Source: Stenotrophomonas beteli (GTDB lineage: Bacteria > Pseudomonadota > Gammaproteobacteria > Xanthomonadales > Xanthomonadaceae). From it: a stretch of 58,584 nt of DNA. Location of the stretch: positions 1 to 58,584 of the forward strand of contig NZ_LLXV01000037.1 of assembly GCF_001431665.1 (NCBI RefSeq), written 5' to 3'. Position 1 is the first letter of the stretch. Each line of letters opens with the position of its first letter. The notes below the pieces were generated by a model, which was given only the letters and a program-made list of their open reading frames with translations, was not told the DNA's origin and made no database searches. The translations under genes were made by a program, and so were the position numbers. Below are positions 9,915 through 17,442 of the stretch, in pieces.

Positions 9915-10493
9915 GTGCTGCAGGCGCTCAAGGATGAGCTGGCACGCTTTGGTGCCGACAACGACGCCCGCGAGCACGCGCGTGGCCGCCGCATGCTCAA
10001 CATCACGCCCGATACCGGCGAGTTCCTGTCGGTGCTGGTCCGCTTCGGCGCTGCACGGCGGGTGCTGGAAATCGGCACCTCCAACGGCTATTCCACGCTG
10101 TGGCTGGCCGAGGCTGCCACAGCCATTGATGGCCATGTGACCACGCTGGAATACGCCGAGGACAAGGTGGCGATGGCACGTGACACCTTCGCGCGCAGTG
10201 GCCTGGCCGATCGCATCACGCTGGTCCACGACGATGCCGGGTCGTGGCTGGCACACGCCGCCGATGCCAGCATTGACCTGCTGTTCCTCGATTCGGACCG
10301 CGAACAGTACGCCGGCTGGTGGCCGCAGCTGCGCCGCGTGCTGCGGCCCGGTGGGCTGCTGGTGGTGGACAACGCCACCTCGCATGCGGAACAGATGGAA
10401 CCGCTGCGAGCGCTGCTGGCCGCAGACGCGGACTTCAGCACCGGCCTGGTGCCGGTGGGCAACGGCGAGTTGCTGGCCGTGCGCAACGCCTGA
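9915..10493 (+). CDS. class I SAM-dependent O-methyltransferase
   Basis: A 192-residue protein with the SAM-binding motif I VLEIGTSNGYSTLWLA, acidic strand-2 end TTLEYAED and the DLLFLDSDR motif, which is typical of the catechol/caffeoyl-CoA O-methyltransferase-like superfamily. The substrate cannot be inferred. Start is uncertain: GTG at 9915 is preceded by GGAAG eight bases upstream; a GTG at 9900, overlapping the ubiB end, would add five residues. It is close behind ubiB and may be co-transcribed, but there is no evidence that it is a ubiquinone enzyme. Confidence 0.8.
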   Translation: MLQALKDELARFGADNDAREHARGRRMLNITPDTGEFLSVLVRFGAARRVLEIGTSNGYSTLWLAEAATAIDGHVTTLEYAEDKVAMARDTFARSGLADRITLVHDDAGSWLAHAADASIDLLFLDSDREQYAGWWPQLRRVLRPGGLLVVDNATSHAEQMEPLRALLAADADFSTGLVPVGNGELLAVRNA

Positions 10494-10510
10494 CTGCTCT
10501 ACAGAGGTGG

Positions 10511-10576
10511 GTGCCAACCCTGGTTGGCACGCTGTTGCCGGTCGCGCCGGGCAGCCGAGCATGGGCTCGGCTCTAC
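10511..10576. repeat. two REP palindromes before truC
   Basis: GTGCCAACC-ctg-GGTTGGCAC type hairpin (10511-10530) followed by GCAGCCGAGC...GCTCGGCTCTAC (10551-10576). The second is the GTAG family in reverse orientation. Confidence 0.7.
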
Positions 10577-10602
10577 AGTAAGCAGGCCCTTATAATCCCG
10601 CG

Positions 10603-11346
10603 GTGAGCACCGAACCCGATACCCTCGCCGTGGTCGAGACTGAAACCGCGCCCCTGCAGCTGCTGCACCTGGATGAACGCCTGGCCGTGGTCAACAAGCC
10701 TGCCGGGCTGATGGTCCATGACAGCAAGCTGGCCCGTGGCGAAGACGATTTCCTGGCCGACCGCCTGCGCGAGCAGCTGGGCCGCCCGATCTTCCTCGTG
10801 CATCGCCTGGACCGGGCCACCAGCGGCTGCCTGCTGCTGGCCTTCGACCGCGAGACCGCCAGTGCGTTGGGCAAGGCGCTGATGGGCGGCGACGTGCTGA
10901 AGGACTACCTGACGGTGTGCCGCGGCTGGCCGGCCGAGCTGTCCTGGCAGGTCGATCACGATCTGGACGGTGGGCCGGGGAAGCCGGTGAAGAAGCCGGC
11001 GATCACCGACTTCCAGCGCCTGGCGACCGGCGAGCTGTCGGTGCCGGTCGGTGAGTTCAGCAGCTCGCGTTACGCGCTGCTGCGCTGCCAGCCGCAGACC
11101 GGGCGATTCCGGCAGATCCGCCGGCACCTCAAGCACCTGTCGCATCACATGATCGGCGACACCAGCCACGGTGATGGCCGCCACAACCGCATCTTCCGCA
11201 TGCAGGGCGTGCACCGCATGCTGCTGCATGCCGAGCGCCTGCGCTTTCCGCATCCGGAGGGCGGCACTGTGGATGTACGTGCGCCGCTGGACCGTGAGTT
11301 CCAGAAAGCGCTGGACCTGTTTGGCTGGCAGGTGGATATCGCCTGA
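10603..11346 (+). CDS. truC: tRNA pseudouridine(65) synthase TruC
   Basis: A 247-residue RluA-family pseudouridine synthase. The catalytic motif is VHRLDRATSG with Asp70; VNKPAGLMVH at the N-terminus and the C-terminal HHMIGDTSHGDGRHNR match TruC, which isomerises U65 of some tRNAs, rather than the rRNA enzymes. The start is a GTG; there is no nearby in-frame ATG that keeps the family N-terminus. No S4 domain precedes the catalytic domain, consistent with TruC. Confidence 0.9.
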   Translation: MSTEPDTLAVVETETAPLQLLHLDERLAVVNKPAGLMVHDSKLARGEDDFLADRLREQLGRPIFLVHRLDRATSGCLLLAFDRETASALGKALMGGDVLKDYLTVCRGWPAELSWQVDHDLDGGPGKPVKKPAITDFQRLATGELSVPVGEFSSSRYALLRCQPQTGRFRQIRRHLKHLSHHMIGDTSHGDGRHNRIFRMQGVHRMLLHAERLRFPHPEGGTVDVRAPLDREFQKALDLFGWQVDIA

Positions 11347-11348
11347 CG

Positions 11349-11421
11349 GTAGTGCCGGCCGCTGGCCGGCAGCCGTCTGATTCCCGTTGTCCTGGGATTG
11401 CCGGCCAGCGGCCGGCACTAC
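11349..11421. repeat. GTAG-type REP pair between convergent genes
   Basis: GTAGTGCCGGCCGCTGGCCGGC and its mirror image lie back to back, filling the whole 76-bp space between the stops of truC and the DUF2059 gene. Its position suggests a shared two-way terminator. Confidence 0.85.
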
Positions 11422-11422
11422 C

Positions 11423-11941
11423 TCATTTCTTTTCCGGTTCGTTGACGATGGCTTCCAGGTCCTTCTGCAGGTCCGCGAACAGCGGCTGCATGCGCGCCTG
11501 GATGGCCACCATCACGTTCTGCATCAGCGCCGGGGTCTTGTCCAGCAGGCTCTGGCCGGCCGAACTCTCGTAGAACTCGGCCATCGCCAGCACGTCTTCC
11601 TTGCTGAAGGTCTTCTTGTACAGGTCCACGTACATCGGCCGCAGCTGCTGCCACGACAGGGCCTGGCGCAGGGTCTGGCTGGTGCGGGCCTGGATCCGCT
11701 TGAGCTGTTCCTGCTGCTGCGCGTTGAGCTGGCGCTGCGCGGCCACCTGCTGGAACTGCTGCTGCTGCATCGCCTCGATCTGCGGCAGCATGGTGTCGAT
11801 CATGCTCTGCGCGCGCGAGGCCGACAGCAGGCGGTTGATGTCGCCATCGGTCGGCGGCGCGGCCAGGGCCGGAACGCTGGCCACGGCCAGCGCCAGCAAC
11901 AGGGCGGCGCGGCGCAGCAGGGCGGGTGCGAAGCGGGTCAT
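11423..11941 (-). CDS. DUF2059 periplasmic protein
   Basis: A 172-residue exported protein: a classic signal peptide (MTRFAPALLRR then a hydrophobic run ending ASVPALAA) followed by a helical, glutamine-rich region (IEAMQQQQFQQVAAQRQLNA) and the DUF2059 core with YVDLYKKTFSKEDVLAMAEFY and SSAGQSLLDK. The ATG at 11941 is preferred because AGGAAG lies six bases upstream and it places the signal peptide at the N-terminus. Function of the family is unknown. Confidence 0.86.
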   Translation of the reverse strand: MTRFAPALLRRAALLLALAVASVPALAAPPTDGDINRLLSASRAQSMIDTMLPQIEAMQQQQFQQVAAQRQLNAQQQEQLKRIQARTSQTLRQALSWQQLRPMYVDLYKKTFSKEDVLAMAEFYESSAGQSLLDKTPALMQNVMVAIQARMQPLFADLQKDLEAIVNEPEKK

Positions 11942-12075
11942 GCGGAGCTTCCTGCGGTACATGGGATGGCCAGCATACCCGCAGCCAAGGCGAAGGCGGC
12001 GTGTTCGATGCCTGATCGGCGGCATACGGTGCGCGATGTCGCACTCCGGTACGTGGCTGCCGCTACAATGCGCGG

Positions 12076-12507
12076 ATGGGCAGTGGACCGGTCACCATCA
12101 GCGCGCAGCTTGAAATCCCCGACGGCGAGATCGTCGAGCGGTTCGTGCGCGCCAGTGGCGCCGGCGGCCAGAACGTCAACAAGGTGTCCACCGCGGTGGA
12201 ACTGCGTTTCGATGTGGCCAACTCGCCCTCGTTGCCCGAACCGTTGCGGCTGCGCCTGCTGGCGCGGCGTGACCGGCGGATGACCGGCGAAGGCGTGCTG
12301 GTCATCGATGCGCAACGTTTCCGGACCCAGGATCGCAATCGCGAGGATGCGCGCGAGCGGCTGGCGGCCTTCATCCAGGCCGGGCTGAGCGTGCCCAAGC
12401 CGCGCAAGGCCACCAAGCCGACCCTCGGGTCGAAACTGCGTCGTCTGGACGCCAAACGCGGGCGCGCGCAGATCAAGCGCGGGCGCTCATCACGTGACTG
12501 GGAGTGA
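12076..12507 (+). CDS. arfB: ArfB, peptidyl-tRNA hydrolase for ribosome rescue
   Basis: ArfB releases stalled, non-stop ribosomes by hydrolysing peptidyl-tRNA. The 143-residue protein has the release-factor GGQ motif (residues 30-32, SGAGGQNVNKVST) and a basic C-terminal tail rich in Lys/Arg (KPRKATKP, RRLDAKRGRAQIKRGR) that enters the empty mRNA channel. It lacks the stop-codon-recognition domain of true release factors. The following acyltransferase gene starts within a few bases of its stop and may be co-transcribed. Confidence 0.93.
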   Translation: MGSGPVTISAQLEIPDGEIVERFVRASGAGGQNVNKVSTAVELRFDVANSPSLPEPLRLRLLARRDRRMTGEGVLVIDAQRFRTQDRNREDARERLAAFIQAGLSVPKPRKATKPTLGSKLRRLDAKRGRAQIKRGRSSRDWE

Positions 12508-12511
12508 TTGC

Positions 12512-13114
12512 TTGAACAAGCCGACTTCGTTGCTGCCGGCCGTGCCGCCGCAGATGCCGCAGGTCAAACCCAACGCCTTCCTGCGCTGGCTGGCGCGCTG
12601 CACCCTGCGCATGGGCGGCTGGAAGGTGACCGGCACCCTGCCTGACATCCCCCGCCTGGTCTTCATCATCGCCCCGCACTCGTCCAACTGGGACGGGCTG
12701 TGGGGCATGGCCGCCAAGATCGCACTGGGCATGAAGGTGAAGGTGCTGGGCAAGGCCTCGCTGTTCTGGTGGCCGTTGGGCCCGCTGCTGCACAGGCTCG
12801 GCGTGATCCCGCTGGACCGCAGCTCGCCGCAGGGCACGGTGGGCCAGGCGGTGGACCTGCTGCGCAACAACGAGAAGATGTGGTTCGCCATCACCCCCGA
12901 GGGCACCCGCAAGGCGGTGAAGGACTGGAAGGCCGGCTTCCTGAAGATCGCGCGGATGGCCGACGTGCCGATCCTGGCCGCCTATTTCCACTACCCCGAG
13001 AAGACCATCGGCATCGGCCCGTTGTTCACGCCCAGCGGCGATGATGCTGCCGACATGGCCGCCATCCGCGAGTTCTACCGGCCGTGGATGGGCAAGACCC
13101 GCGGCACCGTCTGA
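12512..13114 (+). CDS. lysophospholipid/1-acylglycerol-3-phosphate acyltransferase family protein
   Basis: A 200-residue PlsC-like acyltransferase with the HX4D motif (APHSSNWDG) and the PEGTR motif (ITPEGTRKAVKDWK) that mark the glycerolipid acyltransferase superfamily. It is shorter than PlsC and lacks an evident N-terminal membrane helix, so its exact acyl acceptor is open. Start: TTG at 12512 with GGGAG seven bases upstream; an alternative GTG at 12494 overlaps the arfB end. Confidence 0.8.
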   Translation: MNKPTSLLPAVPPQMPQVKPNAFLRWLARCTLRMGGWKVTGTLPDIPRLVFIIAPHSSNWDGLWGMAAKIALGMKVKVLGKASLFWWPLGPLLHRLGVIPLDRSSPQGTVGQAVDLLRNNEKMWFAITPEGTRKAVKDWKAGFLKIARMADVPILAAYFHYPEKTIGIGPLFTPSGDDAADMAAIREFYRPWMGKTRGTV

Positions 13115-13225
13115 GCCGCCCGCGGGCGGCCGCCTAGACGCCACGTCCGGCACATGCCGGGCATGCGCGACAGGAGTAGGGTGGAGGGCTGGTATCCCGT
13201 ACCGTCTGCCCAAGGAGCGTTCCAC

Positions 13226-15382
13226 ATGTCGCGTACCGTAGTCCTGGCCGCCGCCATCAGCCTGGCGCTGGCGGCCTGTTCCGGCAAGGAGTCCACCCCC
13301 GTGTCCGATGCACAGAAGACCCCGGCCCAGCAGCCGGCCGAAGCGTCCACCAATCCGCTGCTGAGCGCCAGCACGCTGCCGTTCCAGGCGCCGCAGTTCG
13401 ACAAGATCAAGGACAGCGACTACCTGCCGGCGTTCGAAGAAGGCATGCGCCAGCACCTGGCCGATGTGCGCAAGATCGCCGACAGCAGCGAACCGGCCAC
13501 TTTCGACAACACCATCGTGGCGATGGAGCGCAGCGGCGAGACCCTGACGCGCGTGTCGCGCATCTTCTTCGGCCTGGTGCAGGCCGATACCAACGACGCA
13601 CGCCAGAAGATCCAGGAAGAGGTGGCGCCGAAGCTGGCCGCACACCAGGACGAGATCAACCTCGACCCGAAGCTGTTCGCCCGCGTGAAGTCGATCTATG
13701 ACCAGCGCGACACGCTGGAGCTGGACCCGGTGCAGAAGCGCCTGGTCGAGCACTACTACGATGGCCTGGTGCGCGCCGGTGCGCAGCTGTCCGACGCTGA
13801 CAAGGCGACCCTGCGCAAGCTCAACGTGGAAGAGACCACCCTCTCCACCCAGTTCCACACCCGCCTGGTGGCTGCCACCGCTGCGGCGGCCGTGGTTGTC
13901 GACGACAAGGCCAAGCTGGCCGGCCTGGACGAGGATGCGATCAACAACGCCGCGGCCGCCGCGAAGGACCGCAAGCTGGATGGCAAGTTCCTGCTGCCGC
14001 TGCAGAACACCACCCAGCAGCCGGTGCTCGGCTCGCTGAGCGACCGCGACCAGCGCGCCGCCGTGCTGAAGGCCTCGGAAACCCGCGCCGAGCGCGGCGA
14101 TGCCAACGACACCCGGCAGACCGTGCAGCGCCTGGCCCAGCTGCGTGCGCAGAAGGCCAAGCTGCTCGGTTTCGACACCTTCGCCGACTACCAGCTGGGC
14201 GACCAGATGGCCAAGACCCCGGCCGCCGCGCTGAAGCTGCTGACCGACACCGTACCGGCCGCCACCGCCAAGGCCCGCGCCGAAGCCGGCGAGATCCAGA
14301 AGGTGATCGACGCGCAGAAGGGCGGCTTCCAGGTCGCCGCGTCGGACTGGGATTTCTACGCCGAGCAGGTGCGCAAGGCCAAGTACGATCTGGATGAGTC
14401 GCAGATCAAGCCGTACTTCGAACTGGATAACGTGCTGCAGAACGGCGTCTTCTACGCCGCTACCCAGCTGTACGGCATCACCTTCAAGCCGCGCACCGAC
14501 ATCCCGACCTACAACCCGGACATGAAGGTGTACGAGGTGTTCGACAAGGACGGCACCTCGCTGGCGCTGTTCTACACCGATTACTTCAAGCGTGACAGCA
14601 AGTCCGGCGGCGCCTGGATGGACGTGTTCGTCGAACAGGACGGCCTGACCGGTGCCAAGCCGGTGGTCTACAACGTCTGCAACTTCACCAAGCCGGCCGC
14701 CGGCCAGCCTGCGCTGATCAGCTTCGACGACGTCACCACCATGTTCCATGAGTTCGGCCATGCACTGCATGGCATGTTCTCGAACGTGAAGTACCCGTCG
14801 ATCGCCGGTACGGCCACGTCGCGTGATTTCGTCGAGTTCCCGTCGCAGTTCAACGAGCACTGGGCGCTGGACCCGAAGGTGTTCGCCAACTACGCCAAGC
14901 ACTACAAGACCGGCGAGGCGATGCCGCAGGAACTGGTCGACAAGATCCTCAAGGCGCGCAGCTTCAACCAGGGCTATGCGACCACCGAGTACCTGTCGGC
15001 CGCACTGCTGGACCTGGCCTGGCACACGCAGAAGGCCGATGCGCCGCTGCAGGATGTCGGCGCCTTTGAAGCCAGCGCGCTGAAGAAGTTCAAGGTCGAC
15101 CTGCCGCAGGTGCCGCCGCGTTACCGCACCACCTACTTCGACCACATCTGGGGTGGCGGTTACTCGGCCGGTTACTACGCCTACTTCTGGGCCGAAGTGC
15201 TCGACCATGACGCCTACCAGTGGTTCACCGAGCACGGTGGCCTGACGGCCGCCAACGGCCAGGAGTTCCGCGACAAGATCCTCTCGCGCGGCAACAGCGT
15301 GGAGCTGTCGACCCTGTACCGCGATTTCCGCGGCAAGGACCCGTCGGTGGAGCCGCTGCTGAAGTTCCGCGGGCTGAAATAA
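13226..15382 (+). CDS. M3-family peptidyl-dipeptidase (Dcp-like) lipoprotein
   Basis: A 718-residue zinc peptidase of the M3 family. The catalytic site is MFHEFGHALHGMF (HExxH) with the downstream EFPSQFNEHWA glutamate region. The N-terminus is a lipoprotein signal (ISLALAACSG), so this Dcp-type enzyme is anchored in the cell envelope instead of being cytoplasmic like E. coli Dcp. It would remove C-terminal dipeptides from peptides. AAGGAG upstream of the ATG supports the start. A strong terminator follows directly. Confidence 0.92.
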   Translation: MSRTVVLAAAISLALAACSGKESTPVSDAQKTPAQQPAEASTNPLLSASTLPFQAPQFDKIKDSDYLPAFEEGMRQHLADVRKIADSSEPATFDNTIVAMERSGETLTRVSRIFFGLVQADTNDARQKIQEEVAPKLAAHQDEINLDPKLFARVKSIYDQRDTLELDPVQKRLVEHYYDGLVRAGAQLSDADKATLRKLNVEETTLSTQFHTRLVAATAAAAVVVDDKAKLAGLDEDAINNAAAAAKDRKLDGKFLLPLQNTTQQPVLGSLSDRDQRAAVLKASETRAERGDANDTRQTVQRLAQLRAQKAKLLGFDTFADYQLGDQMAKTPAAALKLLTDTVPAATAKARAEAGEIQKVIDAQKGGFQVAASDWDFYAEQVRKAKYDLDESQIKPYFELDNVLQNGVFYAATQLYGITFKPRTDIPTYNPDMKVYEVFDKDGTSLALFYTDYFKRDSKSGGAWMDVFVEQDGLTGAKPVVYNVCNFTKPAAGQPALISFDDVTTMFHEFGHALHGMFSNVKYPSIAGTATSRDFVEFPSQFNEHWALDPKVFANYAKHYKTGEAMPQELVDKILKARSFNQGYATTEYLSAALLDLAWHTQKADAPLQDVGAFEASALKKFKVDLPQVPPRYRTTYFDHIWGGGYSAGYYAYFWAEVLDHDAYQWFTEHGGLTAANGQEFRDKILSRGNSVELSTLYRDFRGKDPSVEPLLKFRGLK

Positions 15383-15390
15383 GAAAACGA

Positions 15391-15418
15391 AAACGGCGGG
15401 GGAAACCCCGCCGTTTTT
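15391..15418 (+). terminator. Rho-independent terminator of the M3 peptidase gene
   Basis: AAACGGCGGGG pairs perfectly with CCCCGCCGTTT around a four-base loop, followed by TTTTT. It starts nine bases after the stop codon. Confidence 0.93.
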
Positions 15419-15424
15419 CATTAT

Positions 15425-15558
15425 GTAGCGTCGAGCCATGCTCGACTGGTTTTTGTAGAGCCGAGCCCATGCTCGGCTGATGCTTCCTGGAAGGGCAGCC
15501 GAGCAAGGGCTCGGCTCTACAAGGGCGGGAAAGCCAGTCGGGCATGGCTCGACTCTAC
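15425..15558. repeat. array of four GTAG/REP palindromes
   Basis: Two forward units (GTAGCGTCGAGC..., GTAGAGCCGAGC...) are followed by two mirror units (...GCTCGGCTCTAC, ...GCTCGACTCTAC). The outer pair shares the GTCGA core and the inner pair the GCCGA core, so the array can fold as nested hairpins. Confidence 0.85.
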
Positions 15559-15567
15559 AGAAGCGCG

Positions 15568-16014
15568 TTAGGTCCCCACGTGCACCCGGTTGGCCTGTTC
15601 GGCCAACCCCAGGTGGTCCAGCGCGATATCCAGCGCCAGTACGTAGCTCTGCGCGCCATACCCGGCGGCGATGCCCAGGCGCTGGCCGACACCGGCCGGC
15701 AGGCACGGCTCGGCCACCGCGCCGTCGTCATGCACTTCCACGTAGGCGTTGTGCAGGTAGGGCAACAGGCGTTGCAGGCGCAGGCTGTTGGCACACGCAC
15801 CCGGATCGAGCAGGGTTACCTCGCCGCGGCTGTGGTCAGCCACGCGCAGCGCATCCAGCAGCTCCTGCTCCGAACCGCAGGCGCGGATCGCCACGCTGGT
15901 GCCGGCGTCGATCGCACGATGCACCAGCGATTTCAGTACCGGTGCCGGCAGCGGCATGGCAGTGCGGATCAGCGCACCGGCGGCTTCCGGGCCACGGATG
16001 ATGAAGATCGACAT
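15568..16014 (-). CDS. type II dehydroquinase-like protein, probably non-catalytic (paralogue 1)
   Basis: A 148-residue protein whose order of motifs follows type II 3-dehydroquinate dehydratase (AroQ): IIRGPEA for the usual NGPNL, GSEQELLDAL, VTLLDPGA for the usual LNPGA, YVEVHDDGAVAEP for VEVHxSNxxxRE, and LGIAAGYGAQSYVLAL. The mobile lid with catalytic Arg and Tyr is missing, the active-site Asn is Asp, and the REPFR region is changed, although the EVH histidine remains. I infer an AroQ fold without dehydratase activity. It follows a second such gene by three bases. Confidence 0.65.
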   Translation of the reverse strand: MSIFIIRGPEAAGALIRTAMPLPAPVLKSLVHRAIDAGTSVAIRACGSEQELLDALRVADHSRGEVTLLDPGACANSLRLQRLLPYLHNAYVEVHDDGAVAEPCLPAGVGQRLGIAAGYGAQSYVLALDIALDHLGLAEQANRVHVGT

Positions 16015-16017
16015 GGC

Positions 16018-16419
16018 TCAGCCCTCCTGCGCCAGGCGACGGCCGACAATGGCCAGCGACAGCGGATAGCCGGCCTGTTGGCTGCGCTGGTCGATCACCA
16101 CGGCAGCCGGCCCGTGCTGCAGGCGCAGGCGCGCATCCAGGCCGCGCTCGCTCGGCGCCTGCAACTCGATGTACTGCGCCGGCAGCCGTTCCAGTGCCGC
16201 TTGCAGTGCGCCACCCTCGGCCTGCCACTGCGCTTCGTCGGCCACACCGACATCCAGCAGTACCCAGTCGGCCGAGCGTGCCTGCGGCTGGCACAGGCAT
16301 TGGCGCACTTCGGACAGGCTGGCGCAGTCGCTGCACAGCACGCGGTGGCCGGACAGCTGCGCCGGCAGCTGCGGGCGCGGTGCCGACGCAGGCGCGTGGC
16401 GGATCACCAGGAGGGTCAT
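16018..16419 (-). CDS. type II dehydroquinase-like protein, probably non-catalytic (paralogue 2)
   Basis: A 133-residue protein of the same layout as its downstream neighbour: LLVIRHAP at strand 1, CASLSEVRQCL, WVLLDVGVADEA at the Asn strand, YIELQAPSERGLDARLR at the usual VEVHxSN site and a final SLAIVGRRLAQ helix. The catalytic lid, Asn and His are all absent (Gln replaces the His). I read it as a diverged AroQ paralogue; this is less certain than for paralogue 1. The ATG at 16419 has GGAG-like bases upstream. The two genes form a tight tandem unit and may make a mixed assembly. Confidence 0.55.
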   Translation of the reverse strand: MTLLVIRHAPASAPRPQLPAQLSGHRVLCSDCASLSEVRQCLCQPQARSADWVLLDVGVADEAQWQAEGGALQAALERLPAQYIELQAPSERGLDARLRLQHGPAAVVIDQRSQQAGYPLSLAIVGRRLAQEG

Positions 16420-16532
16420 ACAACACCTTGCGGAATGCGCCCTGCGGCGCGGTGGGCACACGATGCGCGCGCTGCCCGTAAAGGTGCGATGCCGGCGGCC
16501 GGGCCGGGGCGTAAAACCTGCGTAACCCTTCC

Positions 16533-16623
16533 TGTAGAGCCGAGCCTACGCTCGGCTGCTCTGCGCCCCAGTCGGGCAACCTCGACGCTACAAGGAACAA
16601 GCCGAGCGTGGGCTCGGCTCTAC
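16533..16623. repeat. GTAG-type REP pair
   Basis: GTAGAGCCGAGC...GCTCGGC and the mirror GCCGAGC...GCTCGGCTCTAC enclose about 90 bp with a degenerate third unit between them. It lies between the divergent AroQ-like genes and lepB. Confidence 0.8.
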
Positions 16624-16694
16624 AGGACCGCGGCGCGGGAACCTCTCCGGCCCGGATGTGGTCTGATGCCGATACCATCTACCCGGAGCCTGTC

Positions 16695-17321
16695 ATGGAT
16701 GCTGTTGCCCGCCCCCCCTTTTTCGAACGCGCGCTGGCCTGGCTGAAGAAGGAGGCGCTGCCGCTGCTGGTGATGCTCGGCCTGCTCGCCGCCGCGCGCG
16801 ATACGCTGGCCAACCACTACGTGGTGCCGAGCGGTTCGATGCAACCCACCCTGCAGCCCGGCGACCGGGTGGTGGTGGACATGCGCGCCTATGGCCTGCG
16901 CCTGCCGTTCACCGGCAAGGAACTGCTGGCCACCGGCACCCCGCAACGCGGCGAGGTGGCGGTGTTCGATTCGCCGGCCGACGGCACCCGGCTGATCAAG
17001 CGCATTGCTGCGGTCGCCGGTGACCATGTGCAGATGCGCGAGGGCCACCTGAGCATCAATGGCCAGCCGCTGCAGATGGCCGACCTGCAGGACGTGGAAG
17101 CCTTCGGCGAGCGTCGCGCCCGCCTCGACCTGGACATGGGCGGTGGGCCGGACATCGCCGATCTGGTGGTGCCGGCCGGCAAGCTGCTGGTGCTGGGTGA
17201 CCACCGTGGCAACAGCTTCGATGGGCGCTTCTTCGGGTTCGTCGACGCCGACAAGGTCTATGGCCGCGCGGTGGCGGTGTATTACCGCCGTGGCGACGGC
17301 TTCGAGTGGCAGCGCCTGTAG
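16695..17321 (+). CDS. lepB: signal peptidase I (short form)
   Basis: A 208-residue type I signal peptidase, which cleaves signal peptides at the outer face of the inner membrane. One N-terminal membrane helix (about residues 20-37) is followed by box B PSGSMQPTLQPGD with the catalytic Ser, KRIAAVAGD with the catalytic Lys, and the GDHRGNSFDGRFFG box. It is shorter than the usual proteobacterial LepB (about 260-320), lacking one membrane helix and a beta-insert, so it may be a second, specialised enzyme. It is not next to lepA or rnc. Confidence 0.88.
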   Translation: MDAVARPPFFERALAWLKKEALPLLVMLGLLAAARDTLANHYVVPSGSMQPTLQPGDRVVVDMRAYGLRLPFTGKELLATGTPQRGEVAVFDSPADGTRLIKRIAAVAGDHVQMREGHLSINGQPLQMADLQDVEAFGERRARLDLDMGGGPDIADLVVPAGKLLVLGDHRGNSFDGRFFGFVDADKVYGRAVAVYYRRGDGFEWQRL

Positions 17322-17327
17322 GCTGAA

Positions 17328-17372
17328 TTGATACTTTTCATATATCAATCATGATCCAACGGGTTATGGATC
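17328..17372. promoter_or_regulatory. cluster of three inverted repeats upstream of the MFS gene
   Basis: In an AT-rich patch are TTGATA-N9-TATCAA (17328-17348), ATCATGAT (17348-17355) and GATCCA-N8-TGGATC (17353-17372). The first has the size of a LysR-type box (T-N11-A is embedded). They lie 70-115 bp before the MFS start and are likely operator sites; the cognate regulator is not proven. Confidence 0.5.
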
Positions 17373-17442
17373 GACTGGATGGACGGGCCTAGTCTGGGCC
17401 CGTTCCTCTCCACCTGGCCGCCCCCACCGACCCATCGATCCC

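Noticed and set aside
12473..15706. A 1077-codon open frame on the minus strand opposite the M3 peptidase gene.
   Set aside because: It is a mirror frame of GC-rich coding DNA: no protein family features, low-complexity His/Gly/Val/Arg composition, and it crosses a clear terminator and several real genes.
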